A stretch of DNA of 64,000 nucleotides from Zopfochytrium polystomum (GCA_025765615.1 JAIVFJ010000147.1:102594-166593), one strand, 5' to 3'; numbered from the stretch's first letter, positions 43,193-50,981 are shown. Notes: generated by a model from the letters alone, not told the origin. Numbers and translations: made by a program.

Positions 43193-43819
43193 TCACTCGT
43201 CTAACAAAAAAATCCGTGGACTTGAAAATGGATCTGCCCATTCCAGACATCCCTCAATATCACTCGAGCAATGTTTTTCGAGAACTTTTCTAACTTCAGC
43301 GTTCAGAAAATCATCAAGACGTTGTTCAACCTGTTCTCGTAACTCTGCAAGAGATTCGTACTCTGGTCGTTTAGCAAACATTTCGTCCAACTTTGAACGA
43401 TTGAACGAGTTGTATGTTTGACATGGAGTTGCTATAACCCGTCCAAATATTTTGCCGATTACGAAACATTTCCCTCCTAGGTCCATTGGATAAACTGGTT
43501 GAACGAATAGACGAGCTGCTTTAAAATGATCCACTCCGTGCTTAAATCCGTTCTTGGCAATCAATTCCAAAAATGTTGTAACTTCATCGTGGCCTGTTTG
43601 AACTGAGTATTCAAGTGGAGGCATTAAACGCCCTTGTTCAATTCCTTCGTGATAACGCTCTATTTTTTCTTTTTCAAGCCATTCAATTCTACTTTTAAAT
43701 ACGGTTCTTTCAGATTCAGAAACATATCGCCATGTAGCAAAACCTCCAATCCATCCCAAAATAATTTGTATATATGCTTTGTTGCTCATCCTTTTTAAGA
43801 CATTTGAAGCAAAATTCAT
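43193..43819 (-). CDS. Hypothetical protein with N-terminal membrane segment, 208 aa
   Basis: ATG at 43819. A hydrophobic stretch near residues 15-30 (AYIQIILGWIGGFATW) could anchor it. The remainder is soluble and charged. It converges with the 42.1-43.2 kb gene, with only about 38 bp between the stops. No family recognised, and no AGCCA hairpin. Confidence 0.55.
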   Translation of the reverse strand: MNFASNVLKRMSNKAYIQIILGWIGGFATWRYVSESERTVFKSRIEWLEKEKIERYHEGIEQGRLMPPLEYSVQTGHDEVTTFLELIAKNGFKHGVDHFKAARLFVQPVYPMDLGGKCFVIGKIFGRVIATPCQTYNSFNRSKLDEMFAKRPEYESLAELREQVEQRLDDFLNAEVRKVLEKHCSSDIEGCLEWADPFSSPRIFLLDE

Positions 43820-43916
43820 TTCTCTTAATTACTGCGCACATATATAGTTTCTTTATTTAACTGTTAATTCTGTAAATTTTTCAATCCATAGTCACTGAAA
43901 TTCTTTTAGTTTCGTA

Positions 43917-43993
43917 TCGTCACGTGACATTGTTCTGAAATCTGTCATAAAAAAAAGCTCCTAACACTGCTGGCTACAGTGCTAAGAGCTTTT
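43917..43993 (-). terminator. Conserved AGCCA-loop hairpin, copy 9, with downstream CACGTG block
   Basis: The minus RNA has an 18-bp stem (AAAAGCUCUUAGCACUGU and partner, three G-U pairs), loop AGCCA and a U8 tract, then TCACGTGA at 43919-43926. Several stem bases differ from copy 1 with pairing kept. It is 16 nt after the stop at 44009. Confidence 0.85.
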
Positions 43994-44008
43994 CTTTCCA
44001 CCTTTTTC

Positions 44009-44284
44009 TCACCACATCATCTTTCTTATCACTATATTCTCATATTCCTCTCCAGTTTTACTTCCACACCATATTCCAAAAATCCCCCTTCCCCTTATCG
44101 CATTTCTCACTTCCCACTTCTTCTCCACTCTTTCTACCACCTTTTCGTGCATCTCCACTCTCCCTCGTCCTAATTTCATTCCCGTCTCTTTCTCATACTT
44201 TATTATCTCGTCAATATCATCTCTCACAACTACATATCCAGTAATCTTCATCACTATCTCCTCTGGCAGCATCTTTCCACACAT
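44009..44284 (-). CDS. Cassette protein: F-box-like, truncated N-terminus
   Basis: ATG at 44284 (91 aa); the longer frame translates the promoter. MCGKMLPEEIVMKITGYVVVRDD is the F-box-like helix, followed by EKETGMKLGRGRVEMHEKV shared with other cassettes. Only MC of the Cys/His unit remains. Promoter at 44308-44333. Confidence 0.65.
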   Translation of the reverse strand: MCGKMLPEEIVMKITGYVVVRDDIDEIIKYEKETGMKLGRGRVEMHEKVVERVEKKWEVRNAIRGRGIFGIWCGSKTGEEYENIVIRKMMW

Positions 44285-44307
44285 CCTTGCTTTCTTCCAA
44301 TACCGCA

Positions 44308-44333
44308 CAAAATTCACTTTTTTCTCCGCCAAG
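44308..44333 (-). promoter_or_regulatory. Cassette promoter
   Basis: Minus strand CTTGGCGGAG then AAAAAAGTGAATTTTGT, 25 nt upstream of the ATG at 44284. Confidence 0.7.
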
Positions 44334-44437
44334 AATTCTATTTCTTCTTTTCTAATTTCTTGCGTTTTCTTTCCAAACATACTCAACATGTTTCTTATCT
44401 TTCTCTCTTATTTCTTGAATAAATCTCTTATCTATTG

Positions 44438-44641
44438 TTACAACAATGTCATCAATGTTTTCATTATTGCACATTCATTCCAATTATTCCAGTATTTTAT
44501 TGACATTTCGTGTAACGTTACAACATTCATTTCAACTAATATTTCTTCCTGACCAATATGATCTTTACATTCCAACTTTCCGCATTTTTTTCCTTTTCTT
44601 TTCCCGTTTTTCAAAATGTGTTTGCATATTTTTCCATCCAT
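44438..44641 (-). CDS. Cassette protein cut off from its promoter by a retrotransposon
   Basis: ATG at 44641 (67 aa). MDGKICKHILKNGKRKGKKC with CGKLECKDH is one Cys/His unit, most like those of the 38.6-39.3 kb protein. The Ty3 element begins at 44672, only 30 bp upstream. The matching AAAACTGAATTTT and TCACGTGA boxes now lie at 49980-50007, 5.3 kb away. The frame is intact but the gene is probably silenced or driven by the LTR. No AGCCA hairpin is found downstream. Confidence 0.65.
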   Translation of the reverse strand: MDGKICKHILKNGKRKGKKCGKLECKDHIGQEEILVEMNVVTLHEMSIKYWNNWNECAIMKTLMTLL

Positions 44642-44666
44642 GCTCTTGTGCAACTCTGTTCACTTC

Positions 44667-44671
44667 TTCTC
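44667..44671. repeat. Target-site duplication, left (TTCTC)
   Basis: Five bases TTCTC immediately before the LTR. They are matched at 49975-49979. Confidence 0.9.
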
Positions 44672-45024
44672 TGTCAGGAACAGGGCAGGACAGGACAAGG
44701 CAGACAAGGAACTGAGAGGAGTGATGATTGTATTGGAAACAATAATTCACTTGAGGGATGGGACAGGTCCCCCATCCCCCTTTTATACCTTTTGAGAGTG
44801 TTCCTTGTCAAGACTCCAAGAAAGTTCCAGAAAGAGCAATTAGTAATACAATGATACCAATGATACCAATGACAACAAGACAAGTCAGGAAAGCAAAGAA
44901 GGTTCCAGAAGGTTCCACAAGGTTCCATGAAGGAATGTTCTAGAAGGTTCCAGAAGGTTCCAGAAGGTTCCATGAAGGAATGTTCTAGAAGGTTCCAGAG
45001 GTTTCCAGAGGGTGATTCATAACA
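44672..45024 (-). repeat. 3' LTR of the retrotransposon
   Basis: 353 bp. It contains a TATA-like box, an array of GAA/TTC heat-shock-type repeats (44898-45009) and the ends TGT/ACA. It differs from the other LTR by one T in a T-run near 44790. Confidence 0.95.
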
Positions 45025-45039
45025 TCATCTCCCCCTTTT
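45025..45039 (-). other. Polypurine tract overlapping the pol stop codon
   Basis: The minus strand reads AAAAGGGGGAGATGA directly against the 3' LTR. The TGA of pol is the last part of the tract. It primes plus-strand DNA synthesis. Confidence 0.8.
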
Positions 45040-48000
45040 AGGCCTCTTCTGCAACTTGGTGGGGTACCTGGTCTTGAACTCGAGCAGAAGGTCTTGGCAG
45101 TGAGTGAGGTTTGACTCAGGCTCCCAGGTGTTGTCAGCATCTGAGTAACCTTTCCACTTAACAAGGAACTTGAGTGTTCTTCCAAACCACTTGGCATCCA
45201 AGATTTGTTCAACCTCAAATTCCTCTTCACCTTCTACCTCAACTGGAGGAGGAGGAGGAACAACTCTGCCTGGAATGGAATTGGCCACAAACTTCTCTAA
45301 AAGGCTGACATGGAAAACTGGGTGGATCTTCATGGATGCAGGGAGATCCAGCTTGAAGGTGACTGGATTGATTTGCTCCAAGATCTTGAAAGGACCCAAC
45401 TTGAGGTTGTCTAGCTTGGGACTTGGTCTTTTGGTCTGCAAGTTCTTCCTCAGAAGCCAAACTTGCTGACCCACAGCAAGGTCATGGTCCATTCTGTGAG
45501 TGTTGGCAAATCTTGAGGCATCTTCTTGGGCTTGCTTCAGGGTGGAGTCCAGGAAGGAGTTGATGATCTTGAGCTTATGTAAGTGTGAAGCCGCAGCAGG
45601 AGCTTGGACATTGGATAGGGTCTCTTGTCCCAGAAGATCTCCTCTTGGATTGAAGCCATAGGTTGCAAAGAAAGGAGATAGCTGGGTGCTTGAGTGGAGA
45701 GAATTGTTGAGAGCAAATTCTGCCAGTGGAAGGAGGGTGGGCCAATCATCCTGTTGATAGCTGACATAGCACCTCAAATACTGCTCCAGAGTCTGGTTTG
45801 TTCTTTCTGTTTGTCCATCAGTCTGAGGGTGATAAGCAGTTGACAGTTGAGACTTGATTCCAAGGGCTGCTGTGAGTGCTTTCCAAAATTGAGATCTGAA
45901 CTGTGGTCCTCTGTCACTGACGATTGACTGAGGCAGCCCATGGAGCCTGAATATGTGCTGCAAAAACAGGTCTGCTGTTCCTTGTGCATCTATATTCTCA
46001 GTGCAGGGGATGAAATGGGCCAACTTTGTCCTTCTGCAGATGACAACAAGGATAGAGTCAAAACCATGGGATGGGGGCAGTTTCACAATGAAGTCCATGG
46101 ATATTGATGACCAAGGGCTGATGGCAATTGGGAGGGGCTCCAGAAGTCCATAGGGCTTGTGTCTGCTGGATTTGTTTCTTTGACAGGTTTCACAGCTGCT
46201 GACATAGTTCTTGATGTACTTCCTCATGCCTGGCCAGTAGAAGTCTCTGGAAACAAGCTCATATGTCTTGTGCTCTCCTGGGTGTCCAGCTGTTGCTGCA
46301 TCATGCCTTGTCTTGAGTATCTCAAGTTTTTCCTCTTCTTGGCTGATTTGAATCTTGTGAGGCTTGGGGTCCTTGGAAATAGCATGGGCCCACACACTGT
46401 CAGGAAGCAATGAAAGGTGTGTCTTGGATGGTGGGGTGAAACCATCTCCCCCTTCAGGTGCAAGGTCTGTTCTTCTTGACAGGGCATCAGCCACAGTGTT
46501 AAGGTGGCCAGGAGAATAGCACAGCTTAAAGTCATACTCAGAGAGCAGTTCAGCCCACCTGGCATGCCTCTGCTTGAGCAACCTCCTTGCCCTGAAGAAG
46601 GTGAGGTTCTTGTGATCAGAATAGACAGAGATGCCTTTAGAACCAGCCAAGTAGTGTCTCCAGAATTTGAATGCTTCCACAATTGCAAGCAACTCCTTGT
46701 CATGGACTGTGTAGTTACACTCAGCACTGTTCAGCTTCCTGGAGTAATATGCCACTGGATGCAGAGGAGCAGAGGGGTCCTGAGAGCTTGGCTGGGACAG
46801 AACAGCGCCAAGGGCATAGTCTGAGGCATCAGTTTCCAAGGTGAAGGGAAGCAAGGGATCCACATGCTTAAGGAGTGGTGCACTTGTGGTTGCTGTCTTA
46901 AGAGCTAGCCAGGCTTGCTCTGCTGCTGGGGTCCATTCAAACTTGGTGGTCTTCTTGGTGAGATCAGTGAGAGGCTTGGCTATGGCAGAATAGTTGGCAA
47001 TGAAGGTTCTGTAGAAGTTGCAAAATCCAAGGAAGCTTTGAACATCCTTGATGGAATTTGGAGCCTTCCATTCAAGAATAGTTTGGATCTTGTCTGGTGC
47101 CATGGAGATCCCTTTGTTAGACACAATGAACCCCAAAAACTCAATGGAGGTCTTGTGGAATTCACACTTCTCCAGCTTTGCATAGAGGTGATGCTGTCTG
47201 AGTCTCTCCAAGACAGTCTTGACATGTCCCATATGGCTTGCAGTGTCAGATGAAAATACCAGGATATCATCCAGGTAGACAATGACAAAAAGGTCCAGAA
47301 TATCCCTGAAGATGTCATTCATCATGCCTTGGAAAATAGCTGGAGCATTGGTAAGTCCAAAGGGCATAACCAAGTACTCAAAGTGACCGTATTTGCATCT
47401 GAAGGCAGTCTTCCATTGATCCTGGGGCTTAATTCTGACCAAATTGTAGGCACCTCTGAGGTCAATCTTGGAAAATATCCTTGCATGGCTCAGTTTGTCC
47501 AGTAATTCAGAGATGAGAGGCAGTGGATAGCGGTTCTTGACTGTCATCTCATTGAGATCTCTGTAGTCCACACAGGGTCTCAGTCCCCCATCCTTCTTCT
47601 TGACAAAAAAGATGGGAGCTCCAGCTGGTGACTTGGAAGGTTGGATGAATCCCTTGTTCAGCATTTCTTCAATGTATTCTTGGAGGGCCTTGGCTTCTGG
47701 TGGAGAGAGGTGGTACAGTGGCTTGAAAGGTGGGCTGCAAGTTTCATCCTTGAGTGGGATTTCACAGTCATAAGGCCTCTGAGCTGGTAGCAGGTCTGCC
47801 TTGGTCTTGGAAAACACATCAGCATAAGGGAGATATTCTTTTGGTAGCTTGGATGCCAGCAAAAGGTCTGATGGGTCCAGGTTGTCGTGCTCCTCAGCAG
47901 TGGGGCTTGAATTCTTGACTGGGAACTGTGATTCTTGAATCTTTGACTGAGAGTTCTGTTCTTGGCAAAGACTGTGAGCTGTGGAACTTGAATCTTGAAT

Positions 48001-48744
48001 GTGGACTGTGAACTGTGGTACTTGAATCTTTGACTGTGGGTTCTGTGAACAAGAGTCATGGCCATGACTGTGAGCTCTATGAGCTCTACTTGAATCTTGA
48101 CTGTGAACTGTGAACTGTGGAACTTGAGTCTTGGCTGGCTGTGAATCTTGAATCAAGGGCTTGAGAGCATGAGACTTGGGGGCTTGACTTGAGTTTTGGG
48201 TGACTGTTCCAATTGGTGGAGGTTGGACTTGACCAGTGACCCAATCAATGGCAGGGTTCTGGGCTTGCAGCCATGGTAATCCCAGGATGACAGAGAATGT
48301 GGGTGAGCCAAGATCCAATACTTCCAGATTGACCATGGATGGTGGAAAGTCTTGGATGTGGAGGTTTAGCTTGGTTTCATGGCTGATTTCCTTGAACAGA
48401 GCATGATTGGCAAAGTGGACCTTGAGGGGTGTGGATTTCTTGATCGTAGGAATGGCACAAGACTTGGCAAGGGTGGCATCAATGATGTTGCAGGATGATC
48501 CAGAGTCTATAAGGGCCTTGGTTGTGATGGTTGACTTGGGTGAGAGTTGAATCTTGACATCCATGGTGAGTTGGTGGGGCTTGGAATCTGAGGTGTTTGT
48601 GGTGCTGGTGGTGGTGATGAAACAGGGGCAGCTTGGAGGAGGGTCCAGGGAATTGCCCCTCAGTGAGCCTGGACCTGGGAGTTTGGGTGCTTCTTCCTTG
48701 GGCAGTCCTTGACAGCATGCTCCTTGGAGCCACAGTAGAAACAC
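45025..48744 (-). CDS. pol: Retrotransposon Pol polyprotein with chromodomain
   Basis: 1239 codons open; translation probably enters by -1 shift at 48681-48687. Domains in order: aspartic protease (ALIDSGSSCNIID); reverse transcriptase with FVIVYLDDILVFS; RNase H (LETDASDYALGAVLSQ); integrase zinc region (H-x4-H ... CETC), DDE core with SMDFIV, SDRGPQFRSQFW and TDGQTERTNQ; GPF/Y module (LGPFKILEQI); and a C-terminal chromodomain (VEQILDAKWFGRTLKFLVKWKGY). All hallmark residues are present and the frame is unbroken, so it looks functional. It makes the enzymes for reverse transcription and integration of the element. Confidence 0.95.
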   Translation of the reverse strand: MFLLWLQGACCQGLPKEEAPKLPGPGSLRGNSLDPPPSCPCFITTTSTTNTSDSKPHQLTMDVKIQLSPKSTITTKALIDSGSSCNIIDATLAKSCAIPTIKKSTPLKVHFANHALFKEISHETKLNLHIQDFPPSMVNLEVLDLGSPTFSVILGLPWLQAQNPAIDWVTGQVQPPPIGTVTQNSSQAPKSHALKPLIQDSQPAKTQVPQFTVHSQDSSRAHRAHSHGHDSCSQNPQSKIQVPQFTVHIQDSSSTAHSLCQEQNSQSKIQESQFPVKNSSPTAEEHDNLDPSDLLLASKLPKEYLPYADVFSKTKADLLPAQRPYDCEIPLKDETCSPPFKPLYHLSPPEAKALQEYIEEMLNKGFIQPSKSPAGAPIFFVKKKDGGLRPCVDYRDLNEMTVKNRYPLPLISELLDKLSHARIFSKIDLRGAYNLVRIKPQDQWKTAFRCKYGHFEYLVMPFGLTNAPAIFQGMMNDIFRDILDLFVIVYLDDILVFSSDTASHMGHVKTVLERLRQHHLYAKLEKCEFHKTSIEFLGFIVSNKGISMAPDKIQTILEWKAPNSIKDVQSFLGFCNFYRTFIANYSAIAKPLTDLTKKTTKFEWTPAAEQAWLALKTATTSAPLLKHVDPLLPFTLETDASDYALGAVLSQPSSQDPSAPLHPVAYYSRKLNSAECNYTVHDKELLAIVEAFKFWRHYLAGSKGISVYSDHKNLTFFRARRLLKQRHARWAELLSEYDFKLCYSPGHLNTVADALSRRTDLAPEGGDGFTPPSKTHLSLLPDSVWAHAISKDPKPHKIQISQEEEKLEILKTRHDAATAGHPGEHKTYELVSRDFYWPGMRKYIKNYVSSCETCQRNKSSRHKPYGLLEPLPIAISPWSSISMDFIVKLPPSHGFDSILVVICRRTKLAHFIPCTENIDAQGTADLFLQHIFRLHGLPQSIVSDRGPQFRSQFWKALTAALGIKSQLSTAYHPQTDGQTERTNQTLEQYLRCYVSYQQDDWPTLLPLAEFALNNSLHSSTQLSPFFATYGFNPRGDLLGQETLSNVQAPAAASHLHKLKIINSFLDSTLKQAQEDASRFANTHRMDHDLAVGQQVWLLRKNLQTKRPSPKLDNLKLGPFKILEQINPVTFKLDLPASMKIHPVFHVSLLEKFVANSIPGRVVPPPPPVEVEGEEEFEVEQILDAKWFGRTLKFLVKWKGYSDADNTWEPESNLTHCQDLLLEFKTRYPTKLQKRPKRGR

Positions 48745-49580
48745 AGTCCCTGCTGGGCCCTCCTTGTTTTCTCCTCTTGGCTCAGAGGACCCTTAGGAAG
48801 TGTCTCAACTGCATCCACTTGCATGGGTTCAGGAACTGTAAGAGCTTGAGGGACTGGGGTAGGTCTTGATGTAGTTCCTACTTGTCTTTGCTTCAGCCTC
48901 TTGGAGTAGAGTCTGTTGTCAATCTTGATGGCAAGGAGAATGTACTCTTCCAAGGTCTCAGGGATGTGCAGAGACTGGGAGAGCATGTCTTGGATAGACT
49001 CATGGAGACCATCATGGTACAGCTCCATCAGAGCTGCATCATTGTATCCAGAGTCTCTGGCTAGTTGCTTGAATTGGTTGGTGTAGGCCACACAAGATTG
49101 CTTTCCTTGCTTGATATGCTTGAGCTTGGATCTTGCTGTCCAAGATGCGTAGGGGTCACCAAAGGTAGCTTCCAGCCCCTCCCAGAGCTCTTGCAGGGTG
49201 GTGGGTGTGCTTGGGAGAGATCTGTACCATGATTGAGCTTGACCAGACAGGAGGGTGCTTGTGAAAAGAACCTTGACTTGCTCACTGGGAAATCTTGAAG
49301 GTTGGAGAAGGATGACATTCTCCACAGTGGCCATGAAGTTCCTAAGGTCTTTGGCCAGCCCAGTGAACTTGTCAGGGCTGGGAACCTTGGGCTCTCTTGC
49401 TTGGTTGACTTGAGGCAGGGGAAGAGCTTGATGTTCTTGTTGGTTAAGTTGTTGTTGAAGCTGGTGCTGCTGGTGAAGGACTTGTTCTTGAAGTTGGTGT
49501 GTCTGTCTTGAAAGGGCTTGTAATTGGTCCATCAAGGCTTGGAAGGCAGTTGCATCAGGGAAGGTGTTTGGGTCAGACAT
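48660..49580 (-). CDS. gag: Retrotransposon Gag with CCHC zinc knuckle
   Basis: 306 aa from the ATG at 49580. Gln-rich coiled N-terminus, then the Gag core (DKFTGLAKDLRNFM, KVLFTSTLLSGQAQSWY), and a zinc knuckle near residues 281-294 (CFYCGSKEHAVKDC, C-x2-C-x4-H-x4-C). It forms the virus-like particle and binds RNA. Its end overlaps the pol frame, which lies in the -1 phase. Confidence 0.95.
   Translation of the reverse strand: MSDPNTFPDATAFQALMDQLQALSRQTHQLQEQVLHQQHQLQQQLNQQEHQALPLPQVNQAREPKVPSPDKFTGLAKDLRNFMATVENVILLQPSRFPSEQVKVLFTSTLLSGQAQSWYRSLPSTPTTLQELWEGLEATFGDPYASWTARSKLKHIKQGKQSCVAYTNQFKQLARDSGYNDAALMELYHDGLHESIQDMLSQSLHIPETLEEYILLAIKIDNRLYSKRLKQRQVGTTSRPTPVPQALTVPEPMQVDAVETLPKGPLSQEEKTRRAQQGLCFYCGSKEHAVKDCPRKKHPNSQVQAH
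48681..48687 (-). promoter_or_regulatory. -1 ribosomal frameshift heptamer CCCAAAC
   Basis: The minus strand reads C CCA AAC in the gag frame (codons ...His-Pro-Asn) just after the zinc knuckle, 27 nt from the gag stop. This is an X XXY YYZ heptamer. Slippage by -1 leads straight into the pol frame. Confidence 0.75.
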
Positions 49581-49607
49581 GATGGCAGAGAGTAGTGGGA
49601 GAGGGTG

Positions 49608-49618
49608 AAGTGAATTAT
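49608..49618 (-). other. Self-priming primer-binding site
   Basis: Two bases inside the 5' LTR the minus strand has ATAATTCACTT. This is an exact 11-nt complement of AAGTGAATTAT (49691-49701), at the predicted start of the element mRNA. This is the Tf1-type self-primer layout, with no tRNA 3'-end match seen. Confidence 0.75.
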
Positions 49619-49620
49619 GA

Positions 49621-49974
49621 TGTCAGGAACAGGGCAGGACAGGACAAGGCAGACAAGGAACTGAGAGGAGTGATGATTGTATTGGAAACAATAATTCACT
49701 TGAGGGATGGGACAGGTCCCCCATCCCCCTTTTATACCTTTTTGAGAGTGTTCCTTGTCAAGACTCCAAGAAAGTTCCAGAAAGAGCAATTAGTAATACA
49801 ATGATACCAATGATACCAATGACAACAAGACAAGTCAGGAAAGCAAAGAAGGTTCCAGAAGGTTCCACAAGGTTCCATGAAGGAATGTTCTAGAAGGTTC
49901 CAGAAGGTTCCAGAAGGTTCCATGAAGGAATGTTCTAGAAGGTTCCAGAGGTTTCCAGAGGGTGATTCATAACA
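49621..49974 (-). repeat. 5' LTR with TATA box and heat-shock-element array
   Basis: 354 bp. On the minus strand, alternating GAAnnTTC pentamers (49848-49959) precede TATAAAA (49730-49736). The start of R is about 35 nt downstream at AAGTGAATTAT (49691-49701). Confidence 0.95.
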
Positions 49975-49979
49975 TTCTC
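49975..49979. repeat. Target-site duplication, right (TTCTC)
   Basis: Matches 44667-44671 exactly. Confidence 0.9.
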
Positions 49980-50007
49980 AAAATTCAGTTTATCTAAAGT
50001 CACGTGA
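49980..50007 (-). promoter_or_regulatory. Orphaned cassette promoter
   Basis: Minus strand TCACGTGA then AAACTGAATTTT. Removing the element and one TSD copy places it about 45 nt before the ATG at 44641. The GGCGGAG box is absent (TTTAGATA instead). Confidence 0.7.
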
Positions 50008-50019
50008 CCTTATACAAAA

Positions 50020-50337
50020 CTATACAATTTTTAATCTAGTTTCATCAAACCAATACGCCAAATGATAGTATTCTAACGTTTCTTCGTTTACTATAAGTCC
50101 ACTTAGTATAGCTCGTTCATTTGAAATTGGTAACCATACTTTAATGGATGTTTCTCCATTCATTTTGGTACATACATGTTCATTTTTTCTAAAATTTTTT
50201 ATTTCACTTTCCACTTTACTTCTTCTAAATTTATATCCTGTCATTTTTTCAAATTCTATTTTTTCATCAATTGTTCCTGAGATATCTTTTATTGATATGT
50301 ATCTCATGATTTCACTTATTATTTCTGTTGGTAACAT
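50020..50337 (-). CDS. Cassette-family protein: F-box-like
   Basis: ATG at 50337 (105 aa). MLPTEIISEIMRYISIKDISG is the family F-box-like helix, followed by the shared EFEKMTGYKFRRSKVE stretch. No Cys/His unit. Minus-strand AAAATTGA lies at 50372-50379. No AGCCA hairpin follows; the CACGTG block of the next cassette lies about 13-20 nt downstream. Confidence 0.65.
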   Translation of the reverse strand: MLPTEIISEIMRYISIKDISGTIDEKIEFEKMTGYKFRRSKVESEIKNFRKNEHVCTKMNGETSIKVWLPISNERAILSGLIVNEETLEYYHLAYWFDETRLKIV

Positions 50338-50371
50338 CACCTTTCACATTTATTACATAAATCTACTTTTT

Positions 50372-50379
50372 TCAATTTT
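50372..50379 (-). promoter_or_regulatory. AAAATTGA early-type promoter motif
   Basis: Exact minus-strand AAAATTGA, 35 nt upstream of the ATG at 50337. CACGTG and GGCGGAG are absent here. Confidence 0.5.
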
Positions 50380-50573
50380 TTACTACACATATTTCACTAT
50401 ACAACATCTACAAAAAATTTTTACTACATATTTCACTATACAACATCTACAAAAATTTCTTATTACACAACTACACAACTTTTACTACACAATTTTCATT
50501 TCACTTTTCTTTATATAAATCACCGCTTTCGCTTGTCACTGTCACAAACAAAACTCATCTCATCCACTTCAAC

Positions 50574-50981
50574 ATGTCTGACATTGAAACAAAATCTGAA
50601 TCTGATTTCGCTTCTGACGTAAAACTCGACGATATCGAACTCAACGTACAAATCGTTCTTCTCGACATATACAAAAAGATGGACAAGATTCTTGATATTC
50701 TCAATAAGCTTGAGGTAAGTGTATTTTACATTTTCGTTCTTCGAACTAACAAATTTTAGATGGAAGCTACTTCTGTTAAAGCTAAAGTCACACCCAAAGA
50801 ACTTCCAAGCTCTTCGACAACCAAAGCTACAACTTCTACGCCGACTTGTCTCGGGAAAACTACAAAGAATCTTCCATGCAAGCGCAAACCTTCAAGCGAT
50901 CCGAACATTCATCCCTACTGTTCTACTCATGTTTCTCAACGCAAAAATGTGTCTAAAGAATATGTCGATGATTGCGAATAA
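50574..50981 (+). CDS. Spliced small Cys/His protein in the viral block, 120 aa
   Basis: Exon 1 50574-50714 and exon 2 50760-50981, joined across a 45-nt intron with GTAAGT, a CTAAC branch-like site and TTTTAG. Phase 0 on both sides. The acidic helical N-terminal half (DIYKKMDKILDILNKLE) is followed by a Thr/Ser linker and CLGKTTKNLPCKRK...YCSTH, a Cys/His unit of the cassette type. A TATATAAAT box lies about 60 nt upstream. The intron is a eukaryotic-type feature inside AT-rich viral sequence. Confidence 0.65.

Larger units (their letters stand above)
44672..49974 (-). mobile_element. Ty3/gypsy chromovirus LTR retrotransposon (full length)
   Basis: 5303 bp, transcribed on the minus strand, with 353/354-bp LTRs (TGT...ACA) that differ by a single T, 5-bp target duplication TTCTC, gag, pol with integrase and a C-terminal chromodomain, a primer-binding site and a purine tract. 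Near-identical LTRs and open frames mean a very recent insertion, probably still active. Chromodomains direct integration towards marked chromatin in this clade. Confidence 0.95.

Noticed and set aside
36656..43993. CRISPR-like array formed by the repeated hairpins
   Set aside because: Spacing is 0.5-2.7 kb and each copy follows a gene stop; no spacers, no cas genes, and the DNA is eukaryotic or viral.
44672..49974. Retrotransposon as part of the virus
   Set aside because: It has its own TSD, LTRs and chromodomain and interrupts a cassette; it is a later host-genome insertion.
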